NCBI GenBank assembly: GCA_028382965.1
Contig: JAOEUK010000001.1
Span: 62,001 to 126,000, forward strand
Origin: Candidatus Puniceispirillum sp.
Lineage (GTDB): Bacteria > Pseudomonadota > Alphaproteobacteria > Puniceispirillales > Puniceispirillaceae
Length of the DNA: 64,000 nt
Direction: 5' to 3'
Of the stretch, positions 51,064-60,577 are shown one piece after another. Position numbers and translations under genes: made by a program. The notes below the pieces were generated by a model. It saw nothing but the letters and a program-made list of their open reading frames with translations. It did not search any database and was not told the DNA's origin. The first letter of the stretch is position 1, and each line of letters starts with the position of its first letter.

Positions 51064-52974
51064 TTATTTGTTATTTTTTTTTCCATCATCTGCTTCAGCA
51101 TCAACCTCTTCAAATTCGGCATCAACAACCGTTTCATCATCCCCTTCTAGGTTAGGGTTGTCATCAGCTTCAGCGCTTGTTTGATAGGCGGCCTCTCCCA
51201 TCTTCATCATGACCTGCGATAATTCAGCTGACTTTGAAGATATAACTTCCATATCTTCACCATCTAACACTGCACGCAGTGACTCAATGCCTGCTTCGAC
51301 ATCAGACTTAGCCTGAGGATCAGCCTTATCACCAAGATCATCAATGGCTTTTTCAGCACCATGTAGAAGTGCTTCAGCTTGATTGCGCGTTTCAACTTCT
51401 GCTCGCCGTTCCTTATCAGATTCTGCGTTAGCTTCCGCCTCAGCAACCATCCGTTCAATTTCACCATCATCAAGACCACCAGATGCCTGAATTTTGATTT
51501 CCTGCTCTTTACCAGTAGCCTTATCTTTAGCGCTAACTTTCACAATACCATTTGCATCAATATCAAAGGTCACTTCAATTTGAGGAACACCACGTGGTGC
51601 CGGTGAAATACCTTCAAGATTAAACTGACCAAGTGCTTTGTTATCTGTGGCCATTTCTCGCTCACCCTGACAGACCGAGATAGTAACAGCAGACTGATTG
51701 TCATCTGCTGTCGAAAAGACCTGACTCTTCTTCGTTGGAATAGTTGTATTTCTATCAATTAAACGGGTGAATACCCCACCAAGCGTTTCTATACCAAGCG
51801 ACAAAGGTGTTACGTCGAGTAATAAAACATCCTTAACATCACCAGTCAGAACACCGGCTTGTATTGCTGCACCAGACGCCACAACCTCATCAGGATTAAC
51901 TCCACGGTGCGGCTCTTTACCAAAGAACTTTTTGACTTGCTCAATAATTTTTGGCATTCGAGTCATGCCGCCAACTAAAATAACTTCATCGATTTCTGAT
52001 GCCTTAATACCAGCATCCTTGAGTGCGGCCTCACACGGTTTCATTGTGCGAGCAACTAAATCTGCTACTAATTGTTCCAACTTAGCGCGGGTCAATTTAA
52101 CATTGAGATGTTTTGGCCCTGCAGCGTCAGCAGTGATAAATGGCAAATTAATATCTGTTTGAACTGATGAAGATAATTCAATCTTTGCTTTTTCAGCTGC
52201 TTCTTTTAGTCGCTGCACAGCTAACTTGTCACCGCGCAGATCGATTCCATCGCTTGACTTAAATGAGTCTGCAAGGAACTCAATAATAGAATGATCAAAA
52301 TCTTCACCACCAAGAAAAGTGTCGCCATTGGTTGATTTTACCTCGAAGACACCATCACCCACCTCTAATATGGAAACATCAAACGTTCCCCCACCTAAAT
52401 CATACACCACGACAATACCCGACTCTTTTCGATCAAGCCCATAAGCAAGAGCAGCGGCAGTTGGCTCGTTTATGATACGCAACACTTCAAGGCCAGCAAT
52501 TTTTCCAGCATCTTTAGTAGCCTGACGCTGTGCATCATTAAAATATGCAGGTACAGTAATTACAGCTTGATTGACTGTTTCGCCAAGATAAGCCTCTGCG
52601 TCTTCTTTCAATTTTCGAAGGGTAAAGCTAGAAATCTGGCTGGGCGAATATTCTTCTCCGTCTACTTTAACCCACGCATCACCATTTTTTGCGCCTACAA
52701 GCTCAAACGGCACAAGATCTGTAAAAGCTTTCGACTGTTTGTCTTTAAAGCGCCGTCCGATTAAGCGTTTGATAGCAAAAAGAGTATTTTCAGGATTTGT
52801 GACAGCCTGCCTTTTTGCGGCCTGACCAACCAACCGTTCTCCATTCGCAAATGCAACCATAGATGGAGTAGTCCTTGCGCCCTCAGCATTTTCAATCACC
52901 CGAGGCTCGGAGCCATCCATAACAGCTACACAGGAGTTTGTTGTTCCCAAATCAATACCAATAACTTTTGCCAT
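51064..52974 (-). CDS. dnaK: Chaperone protein DnaK (Hsp70)
   Basis: ATP-dependent chaperone. Seen: [17 protein letters not shown] at the N-terminus, [24 protein letters not shown], the interdomain linker [15 protein letters not shown], and an acidic C-terminal tail. ATG 52974 ([14 protein letters not shown]) has AAGGAG eight bases upstream; a further 43 open codons to 53103 have no family match and overlap the leader. 636 residues. Confidence 0.98.
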   Translation of the reverse strand: MAKVIGIDLGTTNSCVAVMDGSEPRVIENAEGARTTPSMVAFANGERLVGQAAKRQAVTNPENTLFAIKRLIGRRFKDKQSKAFTDLVPFELVGAKNGDAWVKVDGEEYSPSQISSFTLRKLKEDAEAYLGETVNQAVITVPAYFNDAQRQATKDAGKIAGLEVLRIINEPTAAALAYGLDRKESGIVVVYDLGGGTFDVSILEVGDGVFEVKSTNGDTFLGGEDFDHSIIEFLADSFKSSDGIDLRGDKLAVQRLKEAAEKAKIELSSSVQTDINLPFITADAAGPKHLNVKLTRAKLEQLVADLVARTMKPCEAALKDAGIKASEIDEVILVGGMTRMPKIIEQVKKFFGKEPHRGVNPDEVVASGAAIQAGVLTGDVKDVLLLDVTPLSLGIETLGGVFTRLIDRNTTIPTKKSQVFSTADDNQSAVTISVCQGEREMATDNKALGQFNLEGISPAPRGVPQIEVTFDIDANGIVKVSAKDKATGKEQEIKIQASGGLDDGEIERMVAEAEANAESDKERRAEVETRNQAEALLHGAEKAIDDLGDKADPQAKSDVEAGIESLRAVLDGEDMEVISSKSAELSQVMMKMGEAAYQTSAEADDNPNLEGDDETVVDAEFEEVDAEADDGKKNNK

Positions 52975-53135
52975 ATCTACAGCTCCTTTCCCAGACCACT
53001 CTCTATCTAACCTCTTTAAGGTGACGCTGGAGAAGTGGCTCTTTAAGACATTTTTTCCCAGAAAATGTTTCTGAGAGGACATGGCTGGATTTTTCATTTC
53101 CAACTATGTCGATAATTTTCGACTAACTATCGTCC
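52975..53135 (-). other. 5' leader of dnaK with hairpins
   Basis: About 155 bases between the predicted transcription start and dnaK without a gene. It holds hairpins CAGAAA-ATG-TTTCTG (53059-53073) and GTCGA-N6-TCGAC (53108-53123), plus a direct repeat CTCTTTAAG (53012-53020 and 53039-53047). Could be a temperature-sensitive leader; this is speculation. Confidence 0.35.
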
Positions 53136-53163
53136 ATATAAGACTTATTCTTCATGTTACAAG
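53136..53163 (-). promoter_or_regulatory. Putative heat-shock (sigma-32) promoter of dnaK
   Basis: Minus strand: CTTGTAA (53163-53157) and CTTATAT (53142-53136) resemble the alphaproteobacterial RpoH pattern CTTG ... CYTATNT with suitable spacing. It lies upstream of dnaK and downstream of grpE. Confidence 0.4.
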
Positions 53164-53304
53164 AGGGAATAGAGCGAACAGCTAATGCACTAGTCGAAGA
53201 TAGGTATCACCAATATAGTTGACTTTTTTCCACACATAATTTGTGTTTTGTCTTTAATTAATTTTTTACAACCTAAATCTTCAAGTGTTACAAACAGTTT
53301 TTAA

Positions 53305-53994
53305 CTAATCATGTTTATTGGAAGTTGCGTCACTGGCTTTTGAAACACCAACCATAGCTGGGCGCAGAAGCCTGTCATGCAAAACATATCCATGCTGGAC
53401 AACTTCCAAAACGACACCGCTGACATGATCTTCTGTAGGTACCTCAAACATTGCCTGGTGGTAATTATAATCAAATTTTTCTCCAAGAGGATCAACCCGC
53501 TTAATACCATGCTTTTCAATCACCGATTGAAGTTCTGTCCAGCTTAACTGAATACCAGTTATTATTGATTTTATTGTTTCATCAAGGACATCTGAATTAC
53601 TTGGTGCTGATTCCACTGCCCTGGATAAATTGTCAATGGCACCAACAAGATCACGGGCGAAAGGTGTATGACCATACTTTCGAACATTTGCTGACTCCCT
53701 CTCACTTCGGCGGCGCATATTCTCTGTATCTGCCATCGCGCGCAACAGTTGATCTTTTAATTTGTCACGCTCTGCAGTCATTTCTGCCAAAAAATCCTGC
53801 TGTTCAAAAGGTTTTTCAAATTCAAGGCTATCCTTTTCTATCGGTATATCACTGTTAAAATCACAATCATTACCCACTGGTTTATCCTGATCAAGGACAT
53901 TAACGTCATGGGGGGGTGGGGTATCCATTGCGGCTTCATTATCATCAGACTCATCAATTGATGTTTGTTTATCAGTGAATTTTTTATCTGTCAT
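53305..53994 (-). CDS. grpE: GrpE, nucleotide exchange factor of DnaK
   Basis: Releases ADP from DnaK. An acidic, poorly conserved N-terminus (1-60) is followed by a long coiled coil (EMTAERDKLKDQLLRAMADT) and the beta-domain motif PLGEKFDYNYHQAMFEVP, ending with GYVLHDRLLRPAMVGVSK, the family signature. 229 residues. AAGGGG lies eight bases before the ATG. hrcA, its usual operon partner, is 1 kb upstream beyond an oppositely oriented gene. Confidence 0.95.
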   Translation of the reverse strand: MTDKKFTDKQTSIDESDDNEAAMDTPPPHDVNVLDQDKPVGNDCDFNSDIPIEKDSLEFEKPFEQQDFLAEMTAERDKLKDQLLRAMADTENMRRRSERESANVRKYGHTPFARDLVGAIDNLSRAVESAPSNSDVLDETIKSIITGIQLSWTELQSVIEKHGIKRVDPLGEKFDYNYHQAMFEVPTEDHVSGVVLEVVQHGYVLHDRLLRPAMVGVSKASDATSNKHD

Positions 53995-54283
53995 TTTTTA
54001 TTCCCCTTTAATCCAATAGTGGCCGCGAGTGTTATCTAGTGATGGTTTTCAGTTTCGCCAAGTGCAAAGATTGAATTTTTGTGTTTTTACCCGAATGTTA
54101 TGTTTAAATTAAGTCCGTCTAACAATGTCTCACTCAACCCAAAAAACGAATAATGGCGAAACATTGTTTATTCTGCAAATTTGTGACAATATTTAATATC
54201 GAACCTCTCTGGTATTAGTAAAGCCGTGTTGCGTGAGATAACTATTTTTACTTTACCAGACAACTTTTGGAGAAGCTCCAGTT
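53995..54283. promoter_or_regulatory. Divergent spacer between grpE and the unknown 54284 gene
   Basis: 289 bases with both promoters expected. Holds an 8-bp inverted repeat AACAATGT (54121-54128) / ACATTGTT (54161-54168). No CIRCE element (TTAGCACTC-N9-GAGTGCTAA) was seen. Confidence 0.3.
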
Positions 54284-54817
54284 ATGCAAACTGCTCAGAT
54301 TTGGAAATCAATTGAAGCATTAAATAACGAGGCAGAGGCCGCTCTAAAAAATAACTCACCTGCGATTACGGTGATCAAATCAGCTCCGCCGCCAGCTTTT
54401 CTGTCTGAAAGAAAAATAGAGCTATCTAAGTTTACTGTTCTTAAAAGTAATCAAATACCGCCAACAGCAACCCTAAACAACAAACATCAGAATGATAACT
54501 CTACTATAAATGCGCCGCTATCAAGTTCTTCAATGGATGCAATTGCTGCTGCAATTGATCGTGCTAGCAAGGCACCAAAGACAACACTCATTGATCAGGG
54601 CATAACCCAAATAAGTGATGATTTTCGACAGGATTTATTGACAGAAGTTGAAAGAGCGGTCCGTGTTGTATTGGCAGCAGAATTACCACAATTAGTTCGC
54701 TATGCCGTCTCAGTGTCAATTCATGAATTAGTCACAACACCAAAAGGTCCAAAGGGGAGGAAAACCAAAGCAGATAATACAAAGCCCGTAGCTGGAACTA
54801 AACAAAAAAAGTTGTAA
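54284..54817 (+). CDS. Conserved-looking protein of unknown function
   Basis: 177 residues, not recognised. Residues 1-25 are helical (IWKSIEALNNEAEAALK); 26-95 are polar and probably disordered; 96-155 hold a strongly amphipathic, acidic-then-hydrophobic helical segment (FRQDLLTEVERAVRVVLAAE, then LPQLVRYAVSVSIHELV); the tail is lysine-rich. The helix faintly recalls the C-terminal oligomerisation region of PopZ, but the PopZ N-terminal EEILASIRRII motif is absent. No signal peptide or membrane span. GGAG precedes the ATG by nine bases. It separates hrcA from grpE on the opposite strand. Confidence 0.6.
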   Translation: MQTAQIWKSIEALNNEAEAALKNNSPAITVIKSAPPPAFLSERKIELSKFTVLKSNQIPPTATLNNKHQNDNSTINAPLSSSSMDAIAAAIDRASKAPKTTLIDQGITQISDDFRQDLLTEVERAVRVVLAAELPQLVRYAVSVSIHELVTTPKGPKGRKTKADNTKPVAGTKQKKL

Positions 54818-54926
54818 CTGAAGAGACGAAAGAATTATCTGTAGCCAGCCAGCTTAAACAAAAAAAGATATAAAAAGATAGGATTGATCCCTTTTGGGAC
54901 CAAGGCTAATCTACCCATACAACCAT

Positions 54927-54944
54927 CCTAATTAGCGAATTAGG
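54927..54944 (+). terminator. Hairpin downstream of the 54284 gene
   Basis: Perfect 7-bp stem CCTAATT (54927-54933) / AATTAGG (54938-54944) with an AGCG loop and a short TTT after it. Lies between the convergent 54284 gene and hrcA. Weak terminator candidate. Confidence 0.4.
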
Positions 54945-54994
54945 TTTAGAAAACCAGTAAAATCCCAATTCTCTTTATCTTAAAATTTGACAGC

Positions 54995-56053
54995 TTAACG
55001 GCCCAGAACTTTATCAATAGCTTTGCTCGTGTAGTCAACCATTGGTATTATGCGTGCGTAATTCATGTGACGTGGACCGAGCACACCAATCGCTCCAATA
55101 ATTGTCTGATTGGCATTTCGATACGGTGCTATCACTAAAGAACAGCCAGTACTTGCAAAAAGTTTATTTTCAGCACCAATGAAAATTTTTACACCATCTC
55201 CATCACGTGTTGCGTCAAGAAGACGCAATGCATTTTCTTTAGCCTCAAGCGCATCAAATAAATCCCGAATTTCAACAAGGCTATCTGCTGTTTGAAGGTC
55301 TTCAAGCAAATTAGCTTGTCCACGCAAAATTAATGCTGCGTCATCACCTCCAATACCATCCGACCAAATTCCAAGTCCTTGTTCAACAAGCTCAGTGGTC
55401 AAGTCATCAAGCTCCACCTTATGTGCCACAATTTCATTTCGAATCAAACCAGCGGCACTAATCATATCACTATTCTTTAATTTAGAGTTCATGTAGTTGG
55501 CCGCCCGTGTCATCGCTGAGACCGTTACACCAAGTGGCAAGTCAATTAACCGGTTTTCAACCTGTCCATCCGACCGCACCAAAACAGCAAGTGCACGATT
55601 AATCCCAACTGGAACAAATTCAAAATGCTGCAATTCTGCTTCACTGCTGGGTGACAAAACAAGGCTGGCACAATTCGAAAGGCCTGATAGTGTTTTGCTA
55701 GTCTTATCCAAAAGCTGATTAATACTAATTCCACGAGCAGCACATTCAATATCAATTGACTGACGCTGCTCCACAGGAATGTCACGGTTAAATTCCATTA
55801 AACTGTCAACAAACAAACGTAACCCTGTTTCAGTTGGTATACGACCTGAAGAAGTATGCGGCGCAAATAACAAGCCCGCATCTTCAAGATCACTCATTTT
55901 GCTGCGAATTGAAGCTGGAGAAAAATCAAATTTTCCTGATTTTGCAAGACGGCTAGAACCAATTGGCAGGCCATTTTCCAAGTATGCTGTTACTAATTCA
56001 TGGAAAATTTTCAAACTACGGGGTTCAAGGCCCTTTATGCTGGCATCTATCAT
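54995..56053 (-). CDS. hrcA: HrcA, heat-inducible transcription repressor
   Basis: Repressor that binds CIRCE operators, mainly upstream of groESL, and is stabilised by GroEL. Seen: winged-helix N-terminus (LEPRSLKIFHELVTAYLENGLPIGSSRLA, then FSPASIRSKMSDLEDAGLL) with PHTSSGRIPTETGLR, and the GAF-like C-terminal part ending IGAIGVLGPRHMNYARIIPMV, a family signature. 352 residues. Divergent from rph. No CIRCE was seen in the window, so its targets probably lie elsewhere. Confidence 0.95.
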   Translation of the reverse strand: MIDASIKGLEPRSLKIFHELVTAYLENGLPIGSSRLAKSGKFDFSPASIRSKMSDLEDAGLLFAPHTSSGRIPTETGLRLFVDSLMEFNRDIPVEQRQSIDIECAARGISINQLLDKTSKTLSGLSNCASLVLSPSSEAELQHFEFVPVGINRALAVLVRSDGQVENRLIDLPLGVTVSAMTRAANYMNSKLKNSDMISAAGLIRNEIVAHKVELDDLTTELVEQGLGIWSDGIGGDDAALILRGQANLLEDLQTADSLVEIRDLFDALEAKENALRLLDATRDGDGVKIFIGAENKLFASTGCSLVIAPYRNANQTIIGAIGVLGPRHMNYARIIPMVDYTSKAIDKVLGR

Positions 56054-56175
56054 GATGAAAATCTAAGATAACGCATACCACTTGGTCAATCGAAGAAACA
56101 ATATTGCCTAATCGCTTTACTTCATTAGTCTATCACATTAACCAAATTAAAAGATACAAGATTGGATTGTTTAAA

Positions 56176-56904
56176 ATGTCTCGTCCTTCTGGCCGCGCAA
56201 ATGATGCGCTTCGTAATATTCTTCTTGAGCATTCAATATCATTACATGCTGAAGGGTCATGCTTTGCCAAATTTGGCAATACACATGTTTTATGTACAGC
56301 ATCTGTTGAAGACCGCGTTCCTTCTTTTTTGCGTAATACTGGCAAGGGGTGGGTTACGGCTGAGTATGGTATGCTACCACGGTCAACTCATAGCCGAATT
56401 GATCGTGAAGCAGCCCGCGGAAAACAGGGCGGTCGTACTCTTGAAATTCAGAGGCTTATTGGTCGCTCACTCCGAGCAGTCACCAATTTAAAGGCGCTTG
56501 GTGAGCGTCAAATAAAAATTGATTGTGATGTGATTCAAGCTGATGGCGGCACGCGTACAGCAGCAATTACTGGGGCGTGGGTCGCGTTGAAAATCGCCTG
56601 CGAACACCTATTATTGACTGGGGCAATCACTCAGTCACCTTTGAAAGGCCAGATTGCTGCTATTTCTTGCGGCGTTTATCAAGGGCAGGCAGTTCTTGAC
56701 CTTGATTATGATGAAGACAGTAATGCCGAAATTGATGCGAATTTTATCTTAACTGCAGAAGGTGAGCTTGTTGAAATTCAAGCTACTGGGGAAGAACGTC
56801 CATTTTCACGCGATAGCTTAAATGATATGCTCGATTTGGCCGAAACTGGTTGCGGACATCTGTTTTCCTTACAACAACACGCAGTTCAAAATTCCAGTAT
56901 TTAA
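56176..56904 (+). CDS. rph: Ribonuclease PH
   Basis: Phosphorolytic exoribonuclease trimming tRNA 3' ends. Seen: [13 protein letters not shown] at the start, [53 protein letters not shown], and [15 protein letters not shown] 56176 fits the family; the open frame upstream to 56104 shows no conservation. 242 residues. Divergent from hrcA, the usual alphaproteobacterial arrangement, and followed by rdgB. Confidence 0.96.
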   Translation: MSRPSGRANDALRNILLEHSISLHAEGSCFAKFGNTHVLCTASVEDRVPSFLRNTGKGWVTAEYGMLPRSTHSRIDREAARGKQGGRTLEIQRLIGRSLRAVTNLKALGERQIKIDCDVIQADGGTRTAAITGAWVALKIACEHLLLTGAITQSPLKGQIAAISCGVYQGQAVLDLDYDEDSNAEIDANFILTAEGELVEIQATGEERPFSRDSLNDMLDLAETGCGHLFSLQQHAVQNSSI

Positions 56905-56931
56905 ACTATCATCTCAGAAAAAGGTAAAGAT

Positions 56932-57552
56932 ATGGTAGATCGCCAATTCATAGAAGATACTCTCGTAATTGCCACACATAACACTGGTAAGATGGAAGAG
57001 TTTAAAGCTCTTTTTGCTGATTTTAATTTTACAGTCCTTTCTGCGGCAATGCTTGGCATTCCTGAGCCTGAAGAGACAGAAATAAGCTTTATTGGCAATG
57101 CTATTTTAAAAGCGAAGGCGGCAGCCTTTGCATCTGGCAAGGCTGCGCTTGCCGATGATTCTGGCCTATCTGTTGCAGCACTCGATGGAGCACCAGGTAT
57201 TTATTCTGCAAGGTGGGCAGGACTAAACCGTGATTTTACACTTGCTATGGGCGCTGTTGAAAGGGCCCTTGAAAAAATTAACTGTCACGATACGCAAGCT
57301 GATTTCATTTGTGCGTTAGCTCTGGTTTGGCCAGATGGACATGCGATAAGCGTTAAAGGAAAAGTACAGGGTAAACTGATATTTCCACCACGTGGCAAAA
57401 AAGGTTTTGGGTATGATCCTATTTTTCAGCCCAACGGTCATACGGTCAGTTTTGGACAAATGGAGCCAGAAACTAAGCATAATATTAGCCATCGGGCCGA
57501 TGCGTTCGCACAACTAATAACACGCTGTTTTAGCTTTTCTAATGACTACTAA
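56932..57552 (+). CDS. rdgB: RdgB/HAM1-type XTP/dITP diphosphatase
   Basis: Cleans the nucleotide pool by hydrolysing dITP, XTP and related non-canonical nucleotides. Seen: VIATHNTGKMEEF (substrate loop), ALADDSGLSVAALDGAPGIYSARWAG, and the C-terminal GFGYDPIFQP with ISHRADAFA. 206 residues. AAGG precedes ATG 56932. Overlaps hemW by 11 bases. Confidence 0.96.
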   Translation: MVDRQFIEDTLVIATHNTGKMEEFKALFADFNFTVLSAAMLGIPEPEETEISFIGNAILKAKAAAFASGKAALADDSGLSVAALDGAPGIYSARWAGLNRDFTLAMGAVERALEKINCHDTQADFICALALVWPDGHAISVKGKVQGKLIFPPRGKKGFGYDPIFQPNGHTVSFGQMEPETKHNISHRADAFAQLITRCFSFSNDY

Positions 57553-58768
57553 GACAAAATTACTTTTCCCCAATCCAATTTCAAGCCCTTTCCCTATTCG
57601 GCCATTTTCTCTTTATATTCATTGGCCCTTTTGTAGGGCAAAGTGCCCTTATTGTGATTTTAATTCTCATGTCGACACACAGGTTGATGTCAAGGCCTTT
57701 GGCGATGCGCTTTGTGAAGAAATGACTTATATGAAATCATTGATTCCAACGCACCCAGCTTTGTCGAGCCTGTTTTTTGGTGGTGGAACACCATCATTAA
57801 TGCCGCCTTGGCTCATTGATCGTCTTATTACTCATGCGCAAAGATTGTTTGGATTTATGGATAATATTGAAATTACTGCTGAGGCCAACCCAACATCAAT
57901 TGAAACTGAAGCAATGCTTAATTTTCGTCAAGCTGGAGTAACCCGTGTATCAATGGGTATACAATCACTTGATGATAATGGTTTAAAATTTCTTGGCAGG
58001 GAACATTCTGTTATTGAAGCATTAAGTGCTCTCGATAAAGTTTGCAAAGCGTTTGACCGAGTATCAATTGATCTAATTTATGCCTCACCAAATCAGAGTC
58101 CAAAAGCTTGGCATGATATGCTCAGCCAGGCGCTGTCATTAGGACTTGGGCATTTATCACTTTACCAGCTAACCATAGAACAAGGAACAGTTTTTCATAC
58201 AAGAGAACGTAAAGGTGAAATCATGGCGCTCGATAATGACCAAGCCGCTAATCTATATGAAATAACACAAAAATTAACTTCAGACGCGGGATTGCCTGCA
58301 TACGAGATTTCTAATCATGCAACAGCTGAACAAGAATGCCGTCATAACCTAACCTATTGGCAAGCTGGTGATTGGATAGGAATTGGACCAGGAGCTCATG
58401 GACGTTTTGCCAAATTTGACTCAGAACACAATTGTATTGTCCGTGCTACGACTAAGACCAGAAATAGCCCAGCTGGATGGCTGAGCTCAGTAGTAAAAAA
58501 CGGCCATGGAATTGAGACTCAAGAAATTGAAACGCTCCATGATTGGGCAACCGAAATGGTGATGATGGGACTTCGTCTTACACAGGGAATAAGTCTTAAT
58601 TCTATAGAGCGCCTTTGCGGACCAATAGATGAATGGCTTGACTTTGGTGGTGTGGCTCAGGGTATCGATGCTGGCTGGTTACATCACGACCCATTATCAT
58701 CCATACTTATGGCAACGCCAGATGGACGAATACGCCTAAACTTTATTCTTTCAATAATATTGCGGTAA
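57542..58768 (+). CDS. hemW: HemW-type radical SAM protein (heme chaperone, coproporphyrinogen oxidase-like)
   Basis: Radical SAM protein once annotated as oxygen-independent coproporphyrinogen oxidase; family members bind heme and act as chaperones. Seen: YIHWPFCRAKCPYCDFNSH, with CxxxCxxC and the HemW-type residue pattern lacking the extra HemN cysteine, then FFGGGTPSLMPP, ITAEANPTS, and RVSMGIQSLDDNGLKFLGR. 408 residues. Starts inside the end of rdgB, in the conserved rph-rdgB-hemW operon. Confidence 0.93.
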   Translation: MTTKTKLLFPNPISSPFPIRPFSLYIHWPFCRAKCPYCDFNSHVDTQVDVKAFGDALCEEMTYMKSLIPTHPALSSLFFGGGTPSLMPPWLIDRLITHAQRLFGFMDNIEITAEANPTSIETEAMLNFRQAGVTRVSMGIQSLDDNGLKFLGREHSVIEALSALDKVCKAFDRVSIDLIYASPNQSPKAWHDMLSQALSLGLGHLSLYQLTIEQGTVFHTRERKGEIMALDNDQAANLYEITQKLTSDAGLPAYEISNHATAEQECRHNLTYWQAGDWIGIGPGAHGRFAKFDSEHNCIVRATTKTRNSPAGWLSSVVKNGHGIETQEIETLHDWATEMVMMGLRLTQGISLNSIERLCGPIDEWLDFGGVAQGIDAGWLHHDPLSSILMATPDGRIRLNFILSIILR

Positions 58769-58797
58769 TTGCATCAACTTAATACAGGTAAAGTAGT

Positions 58798-60426
58798 TTA
58801 TATTTTGTTTGGTGCTACTTTAATAATTTTTGCCTTTCCATTCTCAATTTTACGTAGTTCAAAACTTCGCATGTTACGACCATTCGTCAATAAACGAAAT
58901 GCACCACTATATCCCTGAAAACCACTATTACTTATAAGTTGTTTCGCCCAGTTTTTATCTTCTGATTTTATGAGAGCCATAACAAGCGCCATTGCATCAA
59001 AGCCAATTCTTGCCAATTGGCCAGAAGGATCTGGCCAAATGTTATTCCAATTAGAATCAAAATGCGGATCCAAATTACTGGGCCGCATAGAAAATAATCC
59101 ACCTTGTAATGATGGCTCAACTAATACCTGATTTTGGTTCCACAAAGCATTGCCAAGATAAAGTGCTCGGTCTGGTCCCACATCATAATAAGCGAGGACC
59201 GGTGCAGTTCGAAGCGCAAAGGCAGGATCGCCAGCAAACACAACTGCATCGAATGGGCTTTCAGCAGGAAGCTCTCCATCAACAGCAGGCGAATAGCGAG
59301 TAAAGTTACGAATTGTGGATTTCAGAGTGTTTTCATCACCTAACTCTTCGTCACTTAACACACGCAAAGCTTCAGGCATTAGACCAAGATCACCAAGTCG
59401 CTTATTTGCATGGGCAAGAAGGCGTTGGCCAAAAATTGTATCTTGGGCTATTAGGGCAAACTTTCGTTTGCCTTTGCTTATAGCGTGGCCAAGCAGACCA
59501 TCAAGTTGTTGTTCAGGTAAGTATCCCATGAGCCAGCTATTGGTTCCCGCAACATCAACATTGTTTGACAACAGGAGCATGGGCGGCATTTCCTGACTAT
59601 TTCCAATTTCATCAGTTACCGCTCGAGCATGAACAACTGCCTTAGTGAAAAGTGGTCCAATAAAAATATCAACGCCACTCTCTACACCTAACATCACAGC
59701 ATTGCCAGCTTCTTCACCAGCCTTTGTGTCAAGAAACAAAACTTCAATTTTTGGATTGTTAATAGTAAACAAAGCCATCTCAACACTGCGCCTGATCTCA
59801 GTGCCAAGAAGCATATATTTTCCAGTTAACGGAACCAATAAACCGACTCTTACAATACCATCTGACTTTGATGGCACTGGATAAGCAGGAACATGTATTT
59901 TTGGTTTCGCGCGCCCGGATAGTAAGGCAAAAGCGGCCTCAAGCGCATCTTCAGTCAGTGTGGGCTCTTTACTAAGTGGTGAAAAAGGATTGATCGTTCT
60001 GATTTCTTTTTCATCAGCCTCAAATTGCCAAATAATGGAACCCTTTCTTGCCTTTGCAGCTGATGTTTCTAACGCAGCTTCCTTGCCATCAAGCTGCAGC
60101 GTGTAAGCTTCAATAAGAGTTTCAATTTTATTAAGTGCTTTTTCATTTTTCGGCAAACCGTTGTTGTCTAATAAAGGTTCAAATAAACCAGGCGCCGGTT
60201 TTACAAGAGTTATAGTTGCTTCAGGAGTTACAGTTGTTGTAGGAGTTACAGTTGTTGTAGGAGTTACAGTTGTTGTAGGAGTTACAAGTTGGCAAGCCAT
60301 AAGTGCCAGCAAAGGTAAGGGTAAAAGCAAAGAAGCCGCGGTTAAACGAAATTGAAAAAAATGGCACCAGCAATGTATTGCTGAACCAGGTTCATTTTTT
60401 TGAAATTTATCATGATCATGTTTCAT
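58798..60426 (-). CDS. LppC/LpoA-like penicillin-binding protein activator lipoprotein
   Basis: Outer-membrane lipoprotein of the LppC family, with a type-1 periplasmic binding protein fold that in relatives activates peptidoglycan synthases. A 27-residue n-region precedes the hydrophobic core and the lipobox (LMAC, C45). Directly after it come three copies of TPTTTV from an 18-bp DNA repeat. The binding fold (about 195-540) starts with IVRVGLLVPLTGKYMLLGTE and shows KGKRKFALIAQDTIFGQRLL and FDAVVFAGDP. 542 residues. Divergent from rsmI, as in many Alphaproteobacteria. Confidence 0.88.
   Translation of the reverse strand: MKHDHDKFQKNEPGSAIHCWCHFFQFRLTAASLLLPLPLLALMACQLVTPTTTVTPTTTVTPTTTVTPEATITLVKPAPGLFEPLLDNNGLPKNEKALNKIETLIEAYTLQLDGKEAALETSAAKARKGSIIWQFEADEKEIRTINPFSPLSKEPTLTEDALEAAFALLSGRAKPKIHVPAYPVPSKSDGIVRVGLLVPLTGKYMLLGTEIRRSVEMALFTINNPKIEVLFLDTKAGEEAGNAVMLGVESGVDIFIGPLFTKAVVHARAVTDEIGNSQEMPPMLLLSNNVDVAGTNSWLMGYLPEQQLDGLLGHAISKGKRKFALIAQDTIFGQRLLAHANKRLGDLGLMPEALRVLSDEELGDENTLKSTIRNFTRYSPAVDGELPAESPFDAVVFAGDPAFALRTAPVLAYYDVGPDRALYLGNALWNQNQVLVEPSLQGGLFSMRPSNLDPHFDSNWNNIWPDPSGQLARIGFDAMALVMALIKSEDKNWAKQLISNSGFQGYSGAFRLLTNGRNMRSFELRKIENGKAKIIKVAPNKI
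60225..60287. repeat. 18-bp tandem repeat (3.5 copies) in the LppC-type gene
   Basis: The unit GGAGTTACAGTTGTTGTA occurs at 60225-60242, 60243-60260 and 60261-60278, identical each time, with a half copy to 60287. It encodes TPTTTV repeats just after the lipid anchor. Identical copies suggest recent expansion. Confidence 0.9.
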
Positions 60427-60577
60427 CTTTACAGTATTCCATCCAACTGAGGCATCTTTTTGTCAAACTTCTATTGTATTTGTTTTTAAAATCTTTCTCA
60501 TTATCCCCTTGTGGCTGATCTCATCATCACCTTATAATCAAAACCATTGCAAGCTCTATACAGGTAACGCAGACCTC

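Noticed and set aside
54284-54817. PopZ (DUF2497) assignment
   Set aside because: Only the C-terminal amphipathic helix is reminiscent; the defining N-terminal EEILASIRRII segment and the usual valS neighbourhood are missing.
53995-56175. CIRCE operator for HrcA
   Set aside because: No TTAGCACTC-N9-GAGTGCTAA or near match was seen upstream of grpE or hrcA.
60225-60287. CRISPR-like repeat array
   Set aside because: The units are directly tandem without spacers and in frame within a gene, so this is a coding tandem repeat.
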